A stretch of 28,070 nt of DNA from Methanocorpusculum sp. (GTDB lineage: Archaea > Halobacteriota > Methanomicrobia > Methanomicrobiales > Methanocorpusculaceae), in the NCBI GenBank assembly GCA_029986255.1, contig DALTYD010000009.1, positions 1-28,070 on the forward strand, given 5' to 3'. The first letter of the stretch is position 1, and each line of letters starts with the position of its first letter. This document shows positions 1 to 7,603 of this stretch, piece after piece. Under the pieces are notes generated by a model. It made no database searches and had not been told where the DNA came from. It saw nothing but the letters and a program-made list of their open reading frames with translations. Position numbers and translations under genes: made by a program.

Positions 1-608
1 GTTTTTTTAGAAATAGTTTTCATTTTCTTCACATGGGGATACGAGGATAAAAGGTGCTTTCGATTATTCTGATAAATCCAAATTGCCCCAACAATACCAG
101 GTATCATCAGCCACACTATCGCAAAAAGGCCGCCAATTGTGAAGAGTATCCCTGCCAAAAGAGGGCCAAGGGCATAACCGACACTCCCACTAGTGGTGAA
201 AATAGAATTATAAAGACCGCGTTTTGCAGGAGGACTGAGAGAGTACATGATATGCATAGCTGCTGGATGAAAGAGAGCATGACCAATAGCGGCAAGGGAT
301 GAGAGAAAGAGCATAAGTAGATAATTTCCCGAAACAGCGATCAAACATATTCCAAAACTTCCAAACAAAAGACACAGAGGTACACTCGCCCGCCACCCAC
401 TTTTGTCTCCATAGAGGCCAATAAAGGGCTGAGAGATTGATGACGTCACATTAAATACGGTAACTATAAGACCTGCAAGAAAGTAGGAGAGATGCATCTG
501 CGCGATCAGCAATGGTAGAATCAAAAACAATTCTGGCGAATAAATGTCTATTAAAAAATGACTGCAGATAACACCGAGAATCTTTTGATTTACGTTCTCT
601 TCCTCCAT
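1..608 (-). CDS. MFS transporter, N-terminal part (cut by window edge)
   Basis: An open frame runs without a stop from the ATG at 608 to the left edge, about 202 codons. It encodes a very hydrophobic protein with about six predicted membrane segments. Near the N-terminus are HFLIDIYSPE and then SSISQPFIGLYGDKSGWR, which has the loop 2-3 signature layout of the major facilitator superfamily (G-x-x-x-D-+-x-G-+-R). The spacing resembles the fosmidomycin-resistance (Fsr) type branch, so the protein is probably a drug or metabolite exporter in the cytoplasmic membrane; the substrate cannot be told. It is divergent from the rubredoxin gene. A minus-strand TATA-like box at 633-641 would put transcription start almost on the ATG. 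The C-terminal half lies outside the window. Confidence 0.8.
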   Translation of the reverse strand, partial: MEEENVNQKILGVICSHFLIDIYSPELFLILPLLIAQMHLSYFLAGLIVTVFNVTSSISQPFIGLYGDKSGWRASVPLCLLFGSFGICLIAVSGNYLLMLFLSSLAAIGHALFHPAAMHIMYSLSPPAKRGLYNSIFTTSGSVGYALGPLLAGILFTIGGLFAIVWLMIPGIVGAIWIYQNNRKHLLSSYPHVKKMKTISKK

Positions 609-632
609 ATCCCTGCATTTTATGACAGTATC

Positions 633-641
633 AGTATAAAG
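633..641 (-). promoter_or_regulatory. TATA box for the MFS gene
   Basis: On the minus strand this reads TTTATACTG and lies 25-33 bases before the ATG at 608. That is archaeal TATA spacing for a leaderless or very short-leader transcript. Confidence 0.4.
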
Positions 642-692
642 TGATTTGGGGAGATGAGCCAAAAATACCATTAAAAGTGTCACATTCCAATA

Positions 693-704
693 AAATATAA
701 ATAA
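693..704 (+). promoter_or_regulatory. TATA box for rubredoxin-fprA
   Basis: AAATATAAATAA matches an archaeal TATA box. Initiation would fall near 725-730, leaving a leader of about 25 bases that carries the ribosome binding site. Confidence 0.5.
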
Positions 705-734
705 GGTTGTCCAATAGTAATATATCTTAATTAT

Positions 735-742
735 AAGGAGGG
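735..742 (+). promoter_or_regulatory. Strong ribosome binding site of the first rubredoxin
   Basis: AAGGAGGG is a near-perfect Shine-Dalgarno sequence nine bases before the GTG at 752. It decides the non-ATG start of this short gene. Confidence 0.75.
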
Positions 743-751
743 AAAATTAAA

Positions 752-907
752 GTGGAAAAATATCGTTGTATAATCTGTGGATACGTATATGATCCAGAAA
801 AAGGTGCAGGGATTATGTACCCAGTAGGAACCACCTTTGAAGATATTCCAAACACGTGGAAATGTCCTATATGTGGTGCACCCAAAAATCAGTTTAAAAA
901 GGTGTAA
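752..907 (+). CDS. Rubredoxin
   Basis: A 51-residue protein with a GTG start, the usual length for rubredoxin. It has both iron-binding pairs, C6-IIC9-GY and C38-PIC41-GA, the YDPEKG segment after the first knuckle and the conserved DIPNTWKCP stretch. It binds one iron with four cysteines and carries single electrons in the cytoplasm. FprA begins six bases after its stop and superoxide reductase lies further downstream, so its likely job is to reduce the superoxide reductase and other oxygen-defence enzymes. Compare the second, atypical rubredoxin at 16624-16797. Confidence 0.93.
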   Translation: MEKYRCIICGYVYDPEKGAGIMYPVGTTFEDIPNTWKCPICGAPKNQFKKV

Positions 908-913
908 TTTCCA

Positions 914-2098
914 ATGGCTGCGCGTGAGATATGTGATAGAATTTATTCCGTGGGAACGATTGACTGGGATCTCAGATATTTTGATGCAATCATGCCAACA
1001 CCATATGGAAGCAGTTACAACGCTTATCTAATTAAAGGCAGCGAAAAAACCGCACTGATTGACACTTGCAAATCAAATGACGAAACAGATTTTATCACCA
1101 ACCTCATGTACCTCGAACAACATTCGCTTGACTACATTGTCATCAATCATGCAGAACAAGATCATTCAGGTATTCTGCCACTACTACTTGAGGTATATCC
1201 TAATGCAAAAATAGTTACCAACGAAACATGCAAAAATCTCTTGTTGGAAATGCATAATCTCGAAAAAATTGAGAACAGATTTATAATAATTAGCGATCGA
1301 GAGACAATTTCCCTAGGAGATAAGACACTTAAGTTCTATCTTGCCCCATGGGTACATTGGCCTGATACAATGTTCACGGAAGTTGTTGAAGAAAGAGTAC
1401 TCTTTACAACGGACTTCCTTGGAACTCATTATGCATCCCCAACGTTATTTCAGGATGATAATAACCCCAATTATCTGGAAGCAACAAAACGATACTACGC
1501 TGCAATTATGATGCCGTTTCGAACATCCGTGCAGGAACACCTCAATCTTATCGAGGAAATTGCACCAAAGATAATTGGGCCTGGTCATGGACCAATATTG
1601 AAAATGCCATCAAAAATCGTAGAACTTTATCGAAAATGGGCAAACGATACACCAAAAAATCTTGTTGTAGTTGTCTACATCTCCATGCATGAGAGTACAA
1701 AGATGATGACCAAGTTCCTTGTGGATGATCTTATCCAACGAAAAGTTCCAGTCCAACAGTATAACTTACTAGAGACAGATTATGGAGTTCTTGGAAGTGC
1801 AATTGTAGATGCAGCAACAATAATCATTGCAACCCCAACAGTTCTCTTCGGTCCACACCCAGTTGCAGTGAATGCCTCCTACCTTATTCGTATGTTACGT
1901 CCAAAAGCAAGATATTTGGGAGTCATTGGATCCTATGGATGGGGTACGAATGCAGTTAATTATCTTAAAGATATGCTATCACCACTCGGAGCAGAAATGC
2001 TCAATCCAATATATATCAAAGGGATGCCAGAGGAAGAGGCAATAAAATCAATCCATAAAATGGCAGATACAATAGCAGAGAATCATAAAAAACTGTAA
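914..2098 (+). CDS. fprA: F420H2 oxidase (flavodiiron protein FprA)
   Basis: 394 residues, the normal length of methanogen FprA, which reduces O2 to water with F420H2 in the cytoplasm. Residues 1-245 form a metallo-beta-lactamase domain with a complete di-iron site: H79-x-E81-x-D83-H84, H148, D167 and H225. Residues about 250-394 are a flavodoxin domain, starting at VVVVYISMHESTKMM (FMN phosphate loop) and including IGSYGWG. No C-terminal rubredoxin domain is fused; a separate rubredoxin gene sits directly upstream. AAAGGTG at the end of that gene can serve as ribosome binding site, so the two are probably co-transcribed. A role in NO reduction is possible for the superfamily, but the methanogen homologues characterised are oxidases. 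Confidence 0.93.
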   Translation: MAAREICDRIYSVGTIDWDLRYFDAIMPTPYGSSYNAYLIKGSEKTALIDTCKSNDETDFITNLMYLEQHSLDYIVINHAEQDHSGILPLLLEVYPNAKIVTNETCKNLLLEMHNLEKIENRFIIISDRETISLGDKTLKFYLAPWVHWPDTMFTEVVEERVLFTTDFLGTHYASPTLFQDDNNPNYLEATKRYYAAIMMPFRTSVQEHLNLIEEIAPKIIGPGHGPILKMPSKIVELYRKWANDTPKNLVVVVYISMHESTKMMTKFLVDDLIQRKVPVQQYNLLETDYGVLGSAIVDAATIIIATPTVLFGPHPVAVNASYLIRMLRPKARYLGVIGSYGWGTNAVNYLKDMLSPLGAEMLNPIYIKGMPEEEAIKSIHKMADTIAENHKKL

Positions 2099-2147
2099 AT
2101 ACCACATCCATACACTTATAGTATCTAAATATTATCGCTATCCTTAG

Positions 2148-2157
2148 GTATATATTA
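2148..2157 (+). promoter_or_regulatory. TATA box for superoxide reductase
   Basis: GTATATATTA centred about 28 bases before the ATG at 2181. This is typical archaeal spacing, so this gene probably has its own, nearly leaderless, promoter. Confidence 0.45.
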
Positions 2158-2180
2158 TTCTTAAACGAAAAAGAGATATT

Positions 2181-2564
2181 ATGACAAATGTTAGTGAAAT
2201 TTATAAATGTAATTTCTGTGGAAACGCCGTAAGAATTATTGGAAAAGGGGAGGGACAACTAACCTGTTGTGGTGAAATAATGTCAAAACTGATAGAAAAC
2301 ACCACTGATGCAGCAACGGAGAAACACATTCCAGTTATAACAAAGACAGGTGAGGGATACACGATTACAGTCGGTTCAATAGCCCATCCAATGGAAGCTG
2401 AACATTACATAACTTGGGTTGCCCTAAAAACAGAGGATGGAGTGTTGCATGAGACGTACCTTACACCAGGAGAGAATCCAGAGATCATTATCAACACCTC
2501 AGAAAAGGCAACCATTGCCTATGCATATTGTAACAAACATGGTCTGTGGTCAAAGAGAGAATAA
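2181..2564 (+). CDS. dfx: Desulfoferrodoxin (2Fe superoxide reductase)
   Basis: 127 residues, the length of class I (2Fe) superoxide reductases, which reduce superoxide to H2O2 without making O2. The N-terminal desulforedoxin-like domain has the FeS4 ligands C10-x2-C13 and the adjacent pair C29-C30. The catalytic domain shows the mononuclear iron ligands H49 (in EKHIP), H69 (HPM), H75 (EHYI), C117 and H120 (YCNKHGLW). The catalytic lysine K48 and glutamate E47 are present. Rubredoxin, encoded upstream with fprA, is the likely electron donor. Together the three genes form an oxygen and superoxide defence locus for a strict anaerobe. Confidence 0.94.
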   Translation: MTNVSEIYKCNFCGNAVRIIGKGEGQLTCCGEIMSKLIENTTDAATEKHIPVITKTGEGYTITVGSIAHPMEAEHYITWVALKTEDGVLHETYLTPGENPEIIINTSEKATIAYAYCNKHGLWSKRE

Positions 2565-3124
2565 TATCTATTTTATACGTAACAGAAGAACATCTCCTGA
2601 CATTTTTCTGCATATTTCACACGATTATTCTGTAGCAAGATTTCATTAGTCTGGCTTTTCATGCCGAAACAATATGATCTTCAAAAGGTGGAAAGAATTT
2701 GTAGAATAATTTCGAAGCTATCAACAATAATAGGGTTAAAAAATTTCCACAGTAATAGTACACCATTTTAACAATTATAACGACCACGAGAACTCAACTG
2801 AAAAAAGGAGACCATTGAGACCATTTTCTGACAGATATGATACCAAGATTTCCAATTCAGTCAAACACGTTCAATGACGAGAGGTATCCATTTTTCAATT
2901 CACTGACATTGAAGAAGAACTAGGAACTGTGACCAAAAGATCACAAATAAAAAGAAAGAACTTAAGTCATCATTTATCAATTCCAAACACAAATTAGCAA
3001 ATAGAAGAGATAAGAGAATATCATGACAATAAACGTAATAAACAAAAGACCTAAAAAATAACAAAGGATATCTATATTACTCCCTCAATATCGAGATAAC
3101 AATATTCATCTATCATCAAAGAGA
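2565..3124. other. Gene-free stretch between dfx and fusA, possible decayed coding DNA
   Basis: No intact gene is seen. Two plus-strand frames look protein-like but are short: one from an ATG at 2660 gives 36 residues starting MPKQYDLQKV, and another around 2810-2995 reads well but is interrupted by a TGA. A minus-strand T-run at 3053-3059 (A-run on the plus strand) may end transcription of fusA. No tRNA or CRISPR was seen. Confidence 0.4.
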
Positions 3125-5323
3125 TTATTCGAGATAATCTTTCGGCTGTGGAATCTGTTCCTTGAGACCCTTTCGTTTTCTAATACTCATAACAATCTCG
3201 GAAAGCATCCCTTGAGGAACAGGAGAGAAACCTGCAAATTCAGTGGACCACATTGCACGACCCTCTGTTGCTGAACGAATATCTCCAGCAAAGCCAAAGA
3301 GTTCAGCAACAGGTGCTTCACCGTTGACTACAATCTGATCACCCTCAACATCTGTCGTGGACAGCTGTCCACGACGCCCCTGGATCTGGGAAATTGCAGC
3401 ACCCATCTGATCCTGAGGAACAGTGATCTGGATCTTCTGCATAGGCTCAAGTAGCGTATCACCTGCCATCAAAAGAGCAGCCTTTAGACCACCACGGACT
3501 GCAGGGATAACTTGGCCTGGACCACGATGAATTGCATCTTCATGAAGTTTCACATCGTGGAGCTTAATAAGAACATTTTGCACCTGTTCATCTGCAAGTG
3601 GGCCACCATCTAGGGCTTCATGCAAACCATCAATAATAAGTTCCATAGTTTCATTGAGGTACTGAATACCCTTTGTACAGTCAATAAACATGTTAGAACC
3701 ATAGATATCTTTCACATTTTTTGCCTCATCCTTGTCCATACCAAGGGCAACAAGTGCATCTCGACGAGCAATATTTTCCATGTTCATAGAGATCTCGTTT
3801 GCTTGAATCGCATCGAGAATATTTTGAGGCATAGGTTCAACAGACAGGAAAAATTTGTTATGACGATTGGGAGATTTTCCTTCAACAGTCCCTTCAAGTG
3901 CCTTTGAAACAGTTTCACGATACACCACAATTGGTGGAGAAGTAACGATATCCACACCTTTGTCCCTCTTAATACGACCAGTAACAACCTCAAGATGTAA
4001 TTCCCCCATACCTGCAATCAGGTGTTCACCTGTTTCCTCATTAATGTTAACACAGACAGTTGGATCTTCCTTGGCAACCTGATGCAAAACTTCAATTAGT
4101 TTCGGTAGATCTTTCGTGTTCTTTGCCTCAACAGCAACAGTCATCACAGGTTCAGAGTAGTGCTTTAGTGACTCAAACGGAGTCACCTCCTTCAGGGAAG
4201 AGATGGTCGAACCTACAATTGCGTCATTTAGGCCTGTAACTGCGGCTATGTTTCCTGCTACAATTTTATCCACATCCACTCGAGTAGGGCCCATGAATAT
4301 ACCAACTTGCTGAAGTCTGTTTGGCTTTCCAGCAGTACCAGAAATATAAACTTCCATACCACGAGTCAGGGTTCCAGAAAACAGCCTTCCTGTTGCAACC
4401 TCTCCCGCATGTTTATCAAAGGAGATATCTGTAACCATCATAGCAACGGGTCCATTTGCATCACAGGAGTACATTGCCTTACCGATATCAGAGTTTACAT
4501 CACCATGCCAGATAATGTGGCATCTACTACCCTGAGCTTCAAGTGGATTCGGAAGAAATGTAACCACCATATCAAGCAAAACAGCATGCAATGGGGATGC
4601 CTTTGCAAGGTATTTTGCATCATCCTCATTACATTTTTCAATGATCGTCTGAAGACTTACACCGGACTTCTTCATATAGGGAATTGAGATTGCCCAATTA
4701 TAGAGAGCAGAACCGAAAGCAACGTTTCCTTTCAGAGCATCAAGTTTCCATCCACCGTTGTTATAGAGATCTTCGTTCATCCCCTTAATAAGTTTGTTAA
4801 CTTTGTCAATAACCTTGCCAAGGCGGATCATCATTTCCTGAGGGGTTACTTTCAACTCATTAATCAACCTATCAACCTTATTGATGAATAAAACAGGGTG
4901 GACACCCTCCTTAAGTGCCTGTCGCAACACAGTCTCAGTCTGAGGCATTGGACCTTCAACGGCATCAACTACAACAACCGCTCCATCTACAGCACGCATA
5001 GCACGGGTAACATCACCGCCAAAATCAACATGACCAGGAGTATCAATCATATTGATGAGGTATTCCTGATCCCCAACTTTGTGAACCATAGAAACGTTAG
5101 ATGCATCAATAGTAATTCCACGTGCCTGTTCTTCTTCATCGGAATCCATCCAACATGCTTTTCCAGAAAGCTCCTCACTGATCATTCCAGCCCCTGAGAG
5201 GAGATTATCAGAAAGAGTTGTCTTTCCATGGTCAATGTGTGCAACAATGCCGATATTACGAATGTGCTCCGGATCATTCATGAGCTCCGTAATTCTTTCA
5301 ATCATTTTCTTTCCGCGCGACAT
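3125..5323 (-). CDS. fusA: Translation elongation factor EF-2
   Basis: 732 residues, the standard archaeal EF-2 length. It is the GTPase that moves tRNA and mRNA through the ribosome after peptide transfer. The GTP site is complete: AHIDHGKTT (P-loop), RGIT (switch I), DTPGH (switch II) and NKVD. The remaining EF-2 domains follow, and H599 in DAIHRGPGQ is the position modified to diphthamide in archaea and eukaryotes. The start MSRGKKMIERI aligns with known archaeal EF-2 N-termini. It is last in an rpsL-rpsG-fusA set, 39 bases after rpsG. tuf (EF-1 alpha), which follows in many archaea, is missing here. Confidence 0.97.
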   Translation of the reverse strand: MSRGKKMIERITELMNDPEHIRNIGIVAHIDHGKTTLSDNLLSGAGMISEELSGKACWMDSDEEEQARGITIDASNVSMVHKVGDQEYLINMIDTPGHVDFGGDVTRAMRAVDGAVVVVDAVEGPMPQTETVLRQALKEGVHPVLFINKVDRLINELKVTPQEMMIRLGKVIDKVNKLIKGMNEDLYNNGGWKLDALKGNVAFGSALYNWAISIPYMKKSGVSLQTIIEKCNEDDAKYLAKASPLHAVLLDMVVTFLPNPLEAQGSRCHIIWHGDVNSDIGKAMYSCDANGPVAMMVTDISFDKHAGEVATGRLFSGTLTRGMEVYISGTAGKPNRLQQVGIFMGPTRVDVDKIVAGNIAAVTGLNDAIVGSTISSLKEVTPFESLKHYSEPVMTVAVEAKNTKDLPKLIEVLHQVAKEDPTVCVNINEETGEHLIAGMGELHLEVVTGRIKRDKGVDIVTSPPIVVYRETVSKALEGTVEGKSPNRHNKFFLSVEPMPQNILDAIQANEISMNMENIARRDALVALGMDKDEAKNVKDIYGSNMFIDCTKGIQYLNETMELIIDGLHEALDGGPLADEQVQNVLIKLHDVKLHEDAIHRGPGQVIPAVRGGLKAALLMAGDTLLEPMQKIQITVPQDQMGAAISQIQGRRGQLSTTDVEGDQIVVNGEAPVAELFGFAGDIRSATEGRAMWSTEFAGFSPVPQGMLSEIVMSIRKRKGLKEQIPQPKDYLE

Positions 5324-5330
5324 AAAACAC

Positions 5331-5349
5331 CTTTTTTTTCAAAAAAAAG
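5331..5349 (-). terminator. T8-A8 inverted repeat between rpsG and fusA
   Basis: Both strands read C, eight T, one spacer base, eight A, G, so the block is a perfect 9-base inverted repeat. On the transcribed strand the U8 tract comes just after the rpsG stop, as in archaeal U-tract terminators. It may lower read-through into fusA. The A8-GGTG part lies just before the fusA ATG and may include its ribosome binding site. Confidence 0.35.
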
Positions 5350-5362
5350 ACTTAATATTTGA

Positions 5363-5950
5363 TTACCGGGCAGATTTTGCAATTCGTTCGACTTCTTCTT
5401 TCTTTCCAACGGAGAAACACTTTGCATCTCCTTTTGCTGCCATGATAAGTTCATTGGCAAGTACAAGATATGCAGGTTTCTTAGTTTTATGGGAACCTTT
5501 CCAGGTTGCCATGGCAATATAGCGAAGGGCAGTATTAACACGGCGAATTGGTGCTGAATCCACCGATTTTGGAACATTTATACCTCCGTACTTCAGACGA
5601 ACAGTTTCTTCACGCGGGCCTGCATTGGCAATGGCATCAACAAGTATTTGAAGCGGATTTTGCTTGGTTTTCTTGTTAATTTCATCAAATGCATCCATAA
5701 CGATACGTGTACAGAGCTGTTTTTTTCCAGTATTAGCTTCTGTTTGCATCAGACGATTGATAAGTCGCTCAACTATTGCCATCTGGCTTTTGGTGAACTG
5801 TTGCTGAGTAAGTCTACCGCATGAGCTTGGAATCTCAGTTGAGGCTATCGTCACGTATCGTACGAGACCGGCATCCTTGACAACAATTTCATTCGTATCC
5901 CATTTGTTAAACAATAGTATCTGTCTAGTTGCAGTCAATTCTCCTCCCAT
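5363..5950 (-). CDS. rpsG: 30S ribosomal protein S7
   Basis: 195 residues from the ATG at 5950, the archaeal uS7 length. S7 nucleates the head of the small subunit by binding the 3' major domain of 16S rRNA. Recognisable parts are FTKSQMAIVERLINRLMQ, QNPLQILVDAIANAGPREET and the basic RVNTALRYIAMATWK region. A longer frame upstream is not used: GGAGGT at 5957-5962 lies correctly before the ATG at 5950, and that start falls four bases after the rpsL stop, giving tight coupling. The extra upstream codons merely overlap rpsL. Confidence 0.95.
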   Translation of the reverse strand: MGGELTATRQILLFNKWDTNEIVVKDAGLVRYVTIASTEIPSSCGRLTQQQFTKSQMAIVERLINRLMQTEANTGKKQLCTRIVMDAFDEINKKTKQNPLQILVDAIANAGPREETVRLKYGGINVPKSVDSAPIRRVNTALRYIAMATWKGSHKTKKPAYLVLANELIMAAKGDAKCFSVGKKEEVERIAKSAR

Positions 5951-5954
5951 ACAA

Positions 5955-6383
5955 TTACCTCCGGGCCTTCTCCTTGCGCCCAATAACAAGTTCATTAAGC
6001 GTAACACCATTAACACCGATGACAACAAAACGAACACCAGGAATATCCCCCATAGAACGACCAGCACGACCACCAATACCACAAATGGTGACTTCATCGT
6101 GTTCATCAATAAAGTTGATTGCGCCGTCACCAACTGCAAATGCAGTTACTTGACGGCCATTTTTAATCAGCTGAACACGAACACACTTTCTGATCGCGGA
6201 GTTCGGCTGCTTTGCTTCAACACCAACCTTCTCCAAGACGATTGCACGCCCAAGCGGTGCACCTTCAAGCGGATCTGCCTTCAGCTTCAGCTTAAGCGCT
6301 CTACGCGCATAAACTGAATCACTCCATCGAAATTTCTTGGCGGAACGAACAAGCTTTCTTGCTGCAAATTTACCCTGTCCCAT
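5955..6383 (-). CDS. rpsL: 30S ribosomal protein S12
   Basis: 142 residues, as expected for archaeal uS12, a decoding-centre protein. It carries the KQPNSAIRKCVRVQL decoding-loop segment (residues 58-72) and GGRAGRSMGDIPGVRF (about 104-119). GAGGTAA lies just before the ATG. It heads the rpsL-rpsG-fusA transcript. The leader of about 65 bases contains a short GCACAG/CTGTGT hairpin at 6430-6445. nusA and rpl30e, often upstream in archaea, are not present in this window. Confidence 0.96.
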   Translation of the reverse strand: MGQGKFAARKLVRSAKKFRWSDSVYARRALKLKLKADPLEGAPLGRAIVLEKVGVEAKQPNSAIRKCVRVQLIKNGRQVTAFAVGDGAINFIDEHDEVTICGIGGRAGRSMGDIPGVRFVVIGVNGVTLNELVIGRKEKARR

Positions 6384-6470
6384 TAAATTACCTCAGTTAC
6401 AGTAGATTTTGAGAGAGATGAGTCGCGTAACACAGTCATCTGTGCTGGGATTCCCGAAAAAACGTGCACG

Positions 6471-6477
6471 TATATTT
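6471..6477 (-). promoter_or_regulatory. TATA box for rpsL-rpsG-fusA
   Basis: The minus strand reads AAATATA, about 90 bases before the rpsL ATG. It is followed at once by the 10-base palindrome ACGTGCACGT, which overlaps the space between TATA box and start point, where a repressor could bind. Initiation would fall near 6447-6450. Confidence 0.4.
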
Positions 6478-6589
6478 CCAGGAAACTATTCCTCTGTTGG
6501 AATATTGTGAATGCGAAGAACGATCTTTGCGAAAGATACCTTCCATCGCATGTTCTAATACTTATGAGCAGGCAGTCCTAATAATATTA

Positions 6590-6610
6590 ATGGGAAATAC
6601 AATTTCCCAT
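6590..6610. repeat. Perfect 9-base inverted repeat with 3-base spacer
   Basis: ATGGGAAAT, then ACA, then ATTTCCCAT. The arms are exact reverse complements. It lies about 115 bases upstream of the rpsL TATA box and outside any called gene, so it may be a dimeric regulator site or an RNA hairpin. Confidence 0.6.
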
Positions 6611-7183
6611 GGCCAAAAAGCACCTAATTATCTTAAGTATCATGCTGAAACTTAGCTTCTAACAAAAGTAAAAAGAAGGGATGAGACAATAAATACATAT
6701 AATACATATCAGATGTACCGAGAACATTTAAATTCATTATGAGAGATTGTTAGAGACATGTTTTCCAATAGATGGGCACAAAGTCTGATCAAAAATTTAT
6801 GAAAACATAGCAAATATTATATATAATATTATACAACATCACAATCTATTACAAATATTTTGAACAATATGATATTCATAAAGATAAACCTGTCTTCAAT
6901 GATGAGATAAATGTAGAAACAAAAATTTAAAAAAAACGGGGTGAATTAATTTGTGCACGCGAACATAATAGTTTTTTTTTGTAGCAATAGCTTAATCTAT
7001 GTTAGAGATGGTAAGCATAGATAATTGATAAAGAAAGAAGATGTCAAAAAGCAAAAAAAGCTTTTTGGGTATTAAGATCTCACTCCAAATATAGATTTAG
7101 CGTAAACAAAGGCAAGAAGGAATGGTATGGGCAAATCTCTATCGCCTTATTTACCTCTACAATTATAGCTCTCTACGAATAAT

Positions 7184-7603
7184 ATGTGGTTAACTATGAG
7201 TACCAGGATCTTTAAGGAAACACACTTTGATGCGTCACATCGGTTGATGTACTACAAGGGGAAATGTTCTCGATTACATGGTCATCGCTGGAAGGTTGAA
7301 GCTTGGATAGACGGAGCGATCGATTCAATGTCAAATATAATTCTGGATTATAATCTTGTCAAACAAGTAGTAGAAATCTATGATCATCAGGTAATTTTAA
7401 ATAAAGATGATCCTATGGTTAAAGCCTTGTCTACATTTCAGCGACCAGTACTAACGAATGGGGACCCAACTAGTGAACAGATTGCAATAGACATTCACAC
7501 ACGACTGGCTAGATTCTGTGAGGATGCAGGCATAGATGCTCGAGTAACACGAATAAGAGTCTGGGAATCAGAAAATTGTTACGCAGAGGTGGAAATCAAG
7601 TGA
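7184..7603 (+). CDS. queD: 6-carboxy-tetrahydropterin synthase (QueD/PTPS family)
   Basis: 139 residues (135 if the ATG at 7196 is used). It belongs to the 6-pyruvoyl-tetrahydropterin synthase family and is predicted to turn dihydroneopterin triphosphate into 6-carboxy-tetrahydropterin, an early step to preQ0. Zinc ligands are H19 (FDASH), H32 and H34 (LHGH). Cys28 in KGKCSRLHGH is the catalytic cysteine, with the DHQ histidine H68 and E128 (WES) also in place. It is first of three overlapping genes. In archaea preQ0 feeds archaeosine in tRNA. No clear ribosome site precedes either start, so a leaderless message is likely. Confidence 0.92.
   Translation: MWLTMSTRIFKETHFDASHRLMYYKGKCSRLHGHRWKVEAWIDGAIDSMSNIILDYNLVKQVVEIYDHQVILNKDDPMVKALSTFQRPVLTNGDPTSEQIAIDIHTRLARFCEDAGIDARVTRIRVWESENCYAEVEIK

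Larger units (their letters stand above)
6384..7183. other. 800-base divergent intergenic region upstream of rpsL and queD
   Basis: No convincing gene is present. The region holds the rpsL promoter (6471-6477), the palindrome ACGTGCACGT at 6462-6471, a 9-base inverted repeat at 6590-6610, a T-run at 6972-6980, a 7-base inverted repeat ATCTATG/CATAGAT at 6995-7022, and AAAAAGCTTTTT at 7055-7066. A plus-strand frame at 6464-6655 (63 codons, GTG) overlaps the rpsL promoter and lacks a ribosome site, so I do not call it. An untranslated RNA around 6900-7070 is possible but unproven. Confidence 0.45.

Noticed and set aside
3620..3907. 95-codon plus-strand frame inside fusA
   Set aside because: It is antisense to a highly conserved EF-2 region and has no ribosome site; it is a shadow frame.
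5951..6139. N-terminal extension of S7 (63 extra codons)
   Set aside because: It only overlaps rpsL in another frame; the ribosome site and S7 family length support the ATG at 5950.
6464..6655. 63-codon plus-strand frame upstream of rpsL
   Set aside because: It starts at a GTG inside the palindrome at the rpsL promoter, lacks a ribosome site and resembles nothing known.
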